From the NCBI GenBank assembly GCA_039707655.1, contig CM077667.1:540000222-540064221 (forward strand): DNA of 64,000 nt. Direction: 5' to 3'. The notes under the pieces were generated by a model. That model ran no database searches and was not told the origin of the DNA. It saw nothing but the letters and a program-made list of their open reading frames with translations. Source of the stretch: Elymus sibiricus. Taxonomy: Eukaryota > Streptophyta > Magnoliopsida > Poales > Poaceae. Positions within the stretch are counted from its first letter, which is position 1, and each line of letters begins with the position of its first letter. Shown piece after piece: positions 57,400-64,000 of this stretch. The position numbers were made by a program, and so were the translations under genes.

Positions 57400-59417
57400 G
57401 ACGTCTCGTCGCACGCCGACCCGACTGTCCATCTTGGCCAGATCGGAAGTGTCCTCCCCGATCAAGAAATCAGCTTTGGGAACCTAGAGTTCGCTGCTGA
57501 TTCACGAGGAAGACTTGTTTGGATGAGGCCCTCAGCTCCCATGGAGGAGCCCGTAGGCCTCAGGCATCGCCTCTGAGGTGTCCCTACCTTCGGGCCATCT
57601 AGAACGCCCAGCCCAGTCGTCATGTGCGGACGTAATCGGCCTTCGCTGTCAAGCGGCTCCGGAACCGCGACGCTGCAGATCGACCCCGAGCACTTCGGCA
57701 ACACGTGCTCCGCCGACGTCTCGCCCTTAAACAAGCTACTGGATCAGATCCGAGTCATGGGCATGACCGACGACCAGACTGGATCGGGCTTAAACCCAAT
57801 GATAGGGAGATTCGCACCCCCTCGGTCACTCACCTAGTCGCCACCGTCGAGGGTCCGGATGGAGGCTCATCCCTCCAACAATCGGAACTAAGGATGGTTT
57901 ATATCCCAATCTCCGATCATCAAGATCCCGCTTTTAACCCGTACTCTGGAGTTCGCTGCGGAAAAAGTTCGGGATCGATCCCCGATTTAGCACGCAATCC
58001 GAATCCCGCGCCGAACCCTGTGATTCCGGACTCATGTCGGGGCACGGAACTAAAAATTTCCCACCCACCACCCAAGTCGAGCGTTCGAGCATCGCAGGGG
58101 AGTCTAAGTCTTCGGACTCACGGGATGTCAAACAACTACCAGGGGAGTCGGTCCATCATTATTGGGCTAGATTCCTCCTCGTTAGAGACAAAGTACCAGG
58201 CTCTAGTGACCAGGAGATAATGGCAACCTTCAGCCGCAATTGTCATAATGAAGGGATCCTTAATGCCCTATCCCGACGACACATTCACGGTTTCACCGAG
58301 CTATCGGATCTGGTACAAAAATACTGTGCCATGGAGAGCACCTGGCATGCCGAACGGTTACTTTCGGAGCCAGATCTTACCAAACACCCTAGAGGAGATC
58401 GGAAAAAGCGGACACCTCTGAAGTGGCTAACCGAACACGAGCCCACCGAAAAGAGAAATAGACCTCCTACGGGGGCTAGAACTGTCCTCGACGGAATATT
58501 GGACAAGCCATGCCCTATACATTCTGTATTGCTGAACACAAGCCCGACTCACAGCCTTAGAGCTTGCTGGGTCATCAGGTAGGTAGCAAAAAGTGGAGAG
58601 GCCATCCTTGAGACACGGCTGCCGAACGGGCGCTCCACAACACCACCAGAATACAGTGCTGAAGTGCTGACGATCTACGAAATGTTCCCCTCTAGGAACA
58701 AGAGGAAAAGAGCTCTTAGAGAGCTCGAACAAGTCTAACATGTGGCGGCAACAAATTCATGGGCAGACATACCCATCACCTTCGGAGATGCTGATCAACC
58801 AACCATTCGTCCTGGTCAAACACCAGCCGCACTAGTCCTAAACCCCATCGTCGATGGCTTCAGGCTACATAAGGTGGCAGTGGTTTAAACCTCATCTATG
58901 AAGACACCCTAGAACAAATGCAGTTCGACTGATCTCGCATCGAACCTAGCAAAACAACCTTCCGCGGGATAATCCCTGAGAAAGAGGCGCGTTGTTCAGG
59001 ACGTATCACCCTGGACGTAGTGTTCGGCACGCCCGAAAACTACCGATCTAAAGAACTTCTCTTCTACATCGTGCTCTTCCCCAGTGGGTACCACGCCCTT
59101 TTAGGGTGCGACGCCTTTACAAAATTTCAGGCCATACCCCATTACGGGTATATGAAGCTCAAGATGCCAGGCCCCAACGGGGTGATCACAATCAACAGTG
59201 ATCCGAATACAGCCCTTCGAGCCGAGAATAGAACGGCAGCGCTCGCCCTCGAGGCACTAGCTAAGACCTTTGCTGCAGAAGAATTGACCGCACTTCGGTC
59301 AACAGTGGACATGGACGATGTGATCCTTAGTAAAAGGCCCAAACCCACATCATTTAAACCTGCAGATTTCAGGTACACCCAACGGACCCTAATAAGACAG
59401 CGTCCATCGGAGCTCAG
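57400..59417 (+). pseudogene. G1 gag and protease remnants
   Basis: The gag frame continues from the N-terminal fragment (HADPTVHLGQIGSVLPD) but meets stops and shifts within about 430 bp. A conserved gag part is readable at 58034-58582 (ESVHHYWARFLLVRDKVPG and MATFSRNCHNEGILNAL), ending in a Cys/His-containing segment (PCPIHSVLLN...RACWVI). The protease region (58740-59400) retains GGSGLNLIYED in a shifted frame at about 58873, but the Asp that should precede it is absent, apparently through a small deletion. After this, GYHALLGCDAFTKFQAIPHYG is in frame in 59020-59535. Confidence 0.75.
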
Positions 59418-61681
59418 TTGGACCCCATGGTGGACGAGGCGCTGCGAGCATTCTTACGAGAAAACGGTGACATCTTCGCCTGGCATCCTTCCGATATGCC
59501 AGGAATACCACGGCGGCTGGCAGAACATAGTCTGAATATAATCCCAGGCTTCAAGCCCGTCAAGCAGACTCTACGCCGCTTCTCCGAGCCTAAACGACAA
59601 GCTATGGGTGAAGAACTAGCCAAATTGCTAGAGGCCGGATTCATACGGGAGATCAAGCACCCCAAATGGTTGGCAAACCTGGTGATGGTACCAAAGAAAG
59701 ACAAATCCTAGCGGCTGTGCGTTGATTTCAAAGACCTCAACAAGGCCTGCCCTAAGGGCCCTTTCCCCCTACCGCGTATAGACCAGATTATTGACGCCAC
59801 AGCCAGACACGATTCCCTGTGCTTCCTCGATGCTTATTCCGGATACCATTAGATCAAAATGAAGGAATCCGATCGAGCTGCAACAGCATTCATCACCCCC
59901 TACGGGACATTTTGCTTCAACACAATGCCTTTCGGGCTAAAAAATGCTGGGGCTACATACCAGCGCATGATCCAGACCTGTCTTGAGAAACAGGTTGGCA
60001 AAACAGTCGAGGCATACGTGGACGACGTGGTCATTAAAACCAAACACGTAAGCCAGTTGATCGATGACCTAAGGCATACCTTAGCCAGCTTACGCGAGTA
60101 TGATATACGACTCACTCCGGAGAAATGTGTCTTCGGAGTTCCCGCTGGTAAACTGCTCGGATTCATTGTTTCCCATAGAGGAATAGAAGCGAATCCGGCT
60201 AAGATCCGCGCCCTATCGGAACTTGCAATTCCTACAGAGCTAAAGCATGTCCAAAAATTGGCGGGTTGCGTAGCAGCGTTAAGCCGCTTTATTTCCCGTC
60301 TCAGCAAAAAGGCTTTACCGCTCTACAGGTTGCTAAAACGGACCAACAATTTCCAATGGACCGATGAAGCAGCTTCCGCGTTAGAGGAAACTAAAACACT
60401 GCTGGCAAGCATCCCCATACTCACAGCACCAGGCGCCAGTGAACCAATGTTATTATACATATCGGCCACCAACCAAGTGGTTAGCGTTGTGCTCGTCGTC
60501 GAACAAGAGGAGGAGGGTCACAAATTCTGGATACAGAAGCCGGTCTACTACGTGTCAGAAGTACTAACGCAGTGCAAGTCCAGTTACCCGCATTACCAGA
60601 AGATAGCCTATACAGTATTTAAGGCCTCGCGGAAACTAAGACACTACTTTGAAGGGTGTTCGGTCATGGTGGCCTCCGAAGTACCCCTGAATGATATAAT
60701 CAATTACAGGGACGCCACCGGCCGCATACCTAAATGGGCCATCGAACTCCTTCCTTTCGAAATCACCTATAAGCCACGACGAGCTATTAAATCTCAGGTG
60801 TTGGCAGATTTCCTCGCCAAATGGACGGAGGCCGAGCTCCCCCGGGAATATAGTACATACTCCCATTGGACGATGTACTTCGGCGGATCCAAGACACTGG
60901 CCGGACTGGGGGCTGGAGTTATCCTCACATCCCCCACAGGCGACAACGTCCGATACGTGCTGCAAATCATGTATGCAGATTCCAACAATGCAGCCGAGTA
61001 CGAAGTACTCTTGCATGGTCTTCGGATGGCAGCCTCGATGGGTATACAACGGCTGGAGGTACGGGGAGACTCTAACTTGGCCATCTCCCAAATCAACGGC
61101 GAGTTCGATGCCAAAAACCCGAAGATGGCGGCATATAGAAACGCCGTCCTTAAAATATCCACACGGTTCGAGGGGCTGGAATTCCATCATGTCGCTAGAG
61201 ACAACAACCAGGCCGCTGATATATTGGCCTGCATGGGGGCCAAATGCGACCCCGTCCCAAAAAACACCTTCCTTGAACGTCTCTTCAAGCCATCAGTGGT
61301 TTGGCAGGACGACGATAAGGGCGCCAGACCGATCAACACGGAAGAGGTTGTTCACCCTATAAATGAACCAGACGATCAAATCATCGGCGGCTCCGTAATG
61401 GATGAAACGCCATCGGCTCAAGAGGTCATGGCAGTGATTGCACCATGGACCGAGCCCTTCCTCGCTTACCTTCTACGCCAAGAGCTCCCCGACGACCAGA
61501 CAGAGGCAAGACGCATAGTTCAGTGATCCAAGTCCTATAAAGTCCACGAGGGTGAGTTATACAAGAAAAGCACCACCGGAGTACTCCAGCGGTGCATATC
61601 GGAGGAAGAAGGAAAACAGCTTCTGGCCGAAATCCACACAGGAATGGGCGGCCACCACGCTGCAGCAAGGGCCCTAGTAAG
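59418..61681 (+). pseudogene. G1 pol: RT, RNase H, second RNase H, start of integrase
   Basis: RT begins about 59418 (DIFAWHPSDMPGIP, FIREIKHPKWLANLVMVPKK) and is interrupted by TAG at 59709-59711 and TAG at 59850-59852, both one transition away from a sense codon. The frame 59859-61526 has NTMPFGLKNAGATYQRM and the intact YVDD box at 60015-60026, then RNase H with KPVYYVSEVL. A further RNase H of archaeal type follows (60860-61220: GAGVILTSPTGD, NNAAEYEVLLHGL, RGDSNLAISQ, RDNNQAADILA), a Tat-lineage trait. Its first catalytic Asp is changed: codon 60882-60884 reads GGC (Gly) within MYFGGSKT. After a stop at 61526, integrase starts in another frame (LLAEIHTGMGGHHAAARALV) and is cut at 61681 by G2. 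Confidence 0.85.
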
Positions 61682-62101
61682 TATCGGTGTCAAATCCGTC
61701 ATATCTCGTAGTAGGGGTCCTAAGCTAGGCGTCTTGGAGCGATGGTAACACGGACACAGGATTTTACCCAGGTTCGGGCTCTCTCGAAGAGATAATACCC
61801 TACGTCCTGCTTTTGATTGTATTCATATGGGGTGTTGTACAGAGTACATGTATCTACCACGAGATTGTTCTAATGAATATATGATCATCTAATGACTAGC
61901 CTGGCCTCGGTTTATATATGCACCGGAGGCCTAGGGTTTAGAAGAGTCCTCGTCTTGTGCACCAAGTCTTCGGGAGTCTTTCTTGTATGCGTCATGGGCT
62001 GCCCGAAGTGGCCCATGAGTGTACCGCCATGGGGGTCCTCGGCCTGATCAACCTAGTCGGGAGACGACGTACTGAGTACCCCCTAGTCCAGGACACCGTC
62101 A
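61682..62101 (-). repeat. 3' LTR of G2 (420 bp), minus orientation
   Basis: On the minus strand it starts TGACGGTGTCCTGGACTAGG at 62101 and ends TTGACACCGATA at 61682; the terminal CA is mutated to TA. The reversed GGTTTATATATGCACC near 61908 is the core promoter region. It is related to the LTR of G1. Confidence 0.8.
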
Positions 62102-62115
62102 GTAGCCCCCTGAAC
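62102..62115 (-). other. Polypurine tract of G2
   Basis: On the minus strand, GTTCAGGGGGCTAC lies directly before the TGACGG start of the 3' LTR. Related motifs recur at 62868, 63148 and 63238. Confidence 0.65.
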
Positions 62116-62364
62116 CGGTCTTCAAGTTGGGGACGCTCCTCTGTTCTTCCAAACTGTTCTTCGTCTTCGGTCGTCGGTCTTGTAAACTGGTTCAACAAAT
62201 CTTCCCATCTCCGATCTTGTGGATCGCCGTGGTGTATCCGAAGAGCTCATACGTCGGGTATCCGAGGAGCCCCTTTAAGTTTTCGGCCTTTATCAATTCC
62301 TTATTATTTTTTACGCCAGACCTCGGGTTCGAAGTGTTTCCCGTGCGGCAGTGTCCTCTTGCAT

Positions 62365-62600
62365 CCGAGCACCAACGCCGGACTACATCTGAGGTATCTT
62401 TTGCAGCCGAGCACCAACGCCGGACCACTTCCGAGCTCCAACGCCAGAATGTATCCGAGCTCCAACGCCGGACTACTTCCGAGCTCCCACGCCGGACTGT
62501 ATCCGAAGAGTCTTTTTACAGCCGAGATCCAACGCTGGACTACATCCGAGCTCTTGCGTCGGACTGTATCCGAGCACCGAACTACATCCGAGGTGTCATA
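62365..62600 (-). repeat. ~24-bp minisatellite in the G2 3' spacer
   Basis: The unit CCGAGCTCCAACGCCGGACT plus about four bases recurs roughly nine times with substitutions (for example CCGAGCACCAACGCCGGACT at 62365 and CCGAGCTCCCACGCCGGACT at about 62480). It spreads in weaker form to about 62720. It gives apparent Ser/Glu/Arg-rich frames that are not genes. Confidence 0.85.
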
Positions 62601-64000
62601 GATTACCTCGGACTTGAAAAAGTTGAAGGGGTTCAACCGAGCTTAATGCCGGAAATGCCCTCTATGGGGCCAGCCACTTGCATCCGAGTTTTATGCCGGA
62701 CTCCTTCCGAGGTGGTGCACCACCTCGGCCATGGGCTGATTTTTGTAAATTTAATTCCGATTTGTGCAATGTATTCTTTGCCGAGATATATAGCCAGTAG
62801 CCCTCAAGGTGTGTGTCCGTTGAATGTACAGCATGCACCTGAAGTAAAACATAAAACCGCTGATCCTAGTAGCCCCTGAGACTCAGGTCGATTCACAAAA
62901 TCGGCCTGAGGATCAACTCCTAGCTCTGCAGCATACTTAGGAATAGAAACGCGGTGTAATATATTAGAGGAAATAGTGATCGGCAAGCGGGCCCTTGAGA
63001 GAGGGTCTTGAGAAGTTGCCATAATATATTAGCTTGATGCCGGATAGGTCCAGATGGTACCTATTGTTGTCCGAAGACACGTTTGCCCATAACTCAGTCA
63101 AGCTGAACACTGAGCATTTTGAAATTTCTGCATTGAATAGGCAATGCAGTAGCCCCCGAGCCACTGGTCGGGTGGCAACACCAGATTAGGGGATCGATGT
63201 GCCCCTTTAATATTTGTAAATGATAAGTGCGAATCCAAGTAGCTCCCGAGACTTAATGTGGGCACGGGTGGCCGAATTAAGGATCGGTATCCAGAGTAAA
63301 TTGACTTTAATCACAATTTATGTGTAATGATTCTATGTATCCAAGTACTTTACATCATTAATGCTCGGATCCGCATTGTACAAAACTTTGTCGACCGACC
63401 ATCGGCTTCAACCTCCTCGGCCAGTGGCTGGAGAGTGTTTGTCCTACTTTATTAAGCCTTTATGAGGGCAAAGATTTATGGCAAACAAGGCAATCCGGCC
63501 ATACGGTTTTATAAACAAAGGTACGTGGAGAGATATGTTATATTACTATTTAACGTAAGAAACATCTTCCAAAGAAAATAGTCCCGCTATCGGTTCCTTT
63601 CTTTGGGTTGTCATGCTGACCATGATCATGAAACCTCATCTCCGATCAATGTGGGAGGAAAATATTGAGGATTTAGTTGGGGGAAAGTTCCCGAACTCTG
63701 TGGTCCATAATGAACCGAAATTTTCACTTCCATCGTTGCCGACCAATTATATCCTTTAAGATGGCTAGCTTTCGGCTTCACCCAGTCTGAGGTACCAACC
63801 CGGATGACCCGGTAGTAACAATCACAGAGGTGCTCCCTTTACCGCCTAGCCGAACAATCGGGAACATAGGGGTAAGCACAGGAGCCAGGCAACCCAGCTT
63901 GGCCAAAATCTTAAGTCAAATTGATGCATATTTATGGCTTTATTACGATAATTATGGAAGGCAAATTCTCCATTGAGACTGTTTATAACCTGAAAGTGGG
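62601..64000 (-). other. G2 3' spacer, non-coding
   Basis: Only short frames are present. The motif AGTAGCCCC(C/T)GAG occurs at 62868-62880 and 63148-63160, with AGTAGCTCCCGAG at 63238-63250. The rest shows no structure I can name, and the coding part of G2 must lie beyond the right edge. Confidence 0.5.

Larger units (their letters stand above)
47766..61681 (+). mobile_element. Tat-type Gypsy retrotransposon G1, interrupted by two insertions
   Basis: Components in this window are the LTR 47766-48237, primer-binding site, gag start 48283-48357, then, after the Angela insertion, 57400-61681 (rest of gag, protease remnant, RT, RNase H, a second RNase H, start of integrase). The element G2 interrupts it at 61682, so the 3' end is not in the window. 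The candidate TSD on the left is ATACC (47761-47765). The extra archaeal-type RNase H after RT/RNase H is diagnostic of Tat-lineage Gypsy elements. Several stops make it non-functional. Confidence 0.85.
61682..64000 (-). mobile_element. Gypsy retrotransposon G2, minus orientation, runs off the window
   Basis: Its 3' LTR is at 61682-62101, and the internal 3' non-coding region extends to the right edge. The polypurine tract (minus strand TTCAGGGGGCTAC) abuts the LTR at 62102, which proves the orientation. The candidate TSD on the left is GTAAG (61677-61681). No coding sequence is reached; 62116-64000 contains a minisatellite and repeated tract-like motifs. Gypsy elements of the Tat group often have such long 3' spacers. 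Confidence 0.75.

Noticed and set aside
62365..62600. CRISPR-like short direct repeats
   Set aside because: Units are contiguous and degenerate without unique spacers, and lie in a plant Gypsy element; it is a minisatellite.
62127..62879. 250-codon frame in the right-hand spacer
   Set aside because: It runs through the minisatellite and on the strand opposite to G2; the repetitive composition explains its length.

Overview
The window is nuclear DNA of a grass, almost certainly a Triticeae species (wheat, Aegilops, barley or rye group). The evidence is the repeat content: Angela/BARE1/WIS-type Copia LTRs, Athila-type Gypsy elements, a roughly 4 kb LARD-type LTR resembling Sukkula, Tat-type Gypsy elements with an extra RNase H, and Stowaway MITEs. 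I cannot separate the species from sequence alone. There are no prokaryotic features, CRISPR arrays, rRNA genes or convincing tRNA genes.

Only one ordinary host gene is well supported: a two-exon R2R3-MYB transcription factor gene on the + strand (coding 17690-18675, TATA box at 17500). It sits in a low-copy island of about 16.6-34 kb that holds small DNA transposons, microsatellites and AT-rich degenerate repeats. A 132-codon minus-strand reading frame at 947-1345 is uncharacterised.

Left part (1-16.6 kb): two small class II elements with target-site duplications (TSDs) at 160-650 and 2985-3291. An old non-coding repeat is interrupted by a full-length decayed Copia element (4022-13719, TSD GTGTG) and by a reverse-oriented Angela-type solo LTR (13871-15686, TSD GTTCC).

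Middle (16.6-34 kb): the MYB gene, three Stowaway-like MITEs (16344, 20635, 22271), long G and C homopolymers, an AT-rich zone with no genes, and a reverse-oriented ~4 kb solo LTR (29832-33844, TSD TACAG).

Right part (34-64 kb): a nested retrotransposon stack. A composite Athila-type region (34.1-47.8 kb) contains an LTR, a broken gag, an inserted inverted solo LTR (38916-40497, TSD GGGGA), a broken pol, an intact 174-aa reading frame in the env position behind an LTR-like internal promoter, and a 3' LTR. That 3' LTR is cut by a Tat-type Gypsy element G1 (from 47766). G1 is in turn cut twice: in gag by a nearly pristine Angela Copia element (48358-57394, TSD GCGGC, two differences seen between its 1863-bp LTRs, intact 1327-aa polyprotein), and in integrase by a minus-oriented Gypsy element G2 (from 61682, running off the right edge).

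I found no wholly new gene system. The observations most worth a second look are the LTR-like promoter before the intact env-position reading frame, the palindrome array in the young Angela U3, the paired splice donors in the MYB gene, and the repeated polypurine-tract-like motifs in G2.
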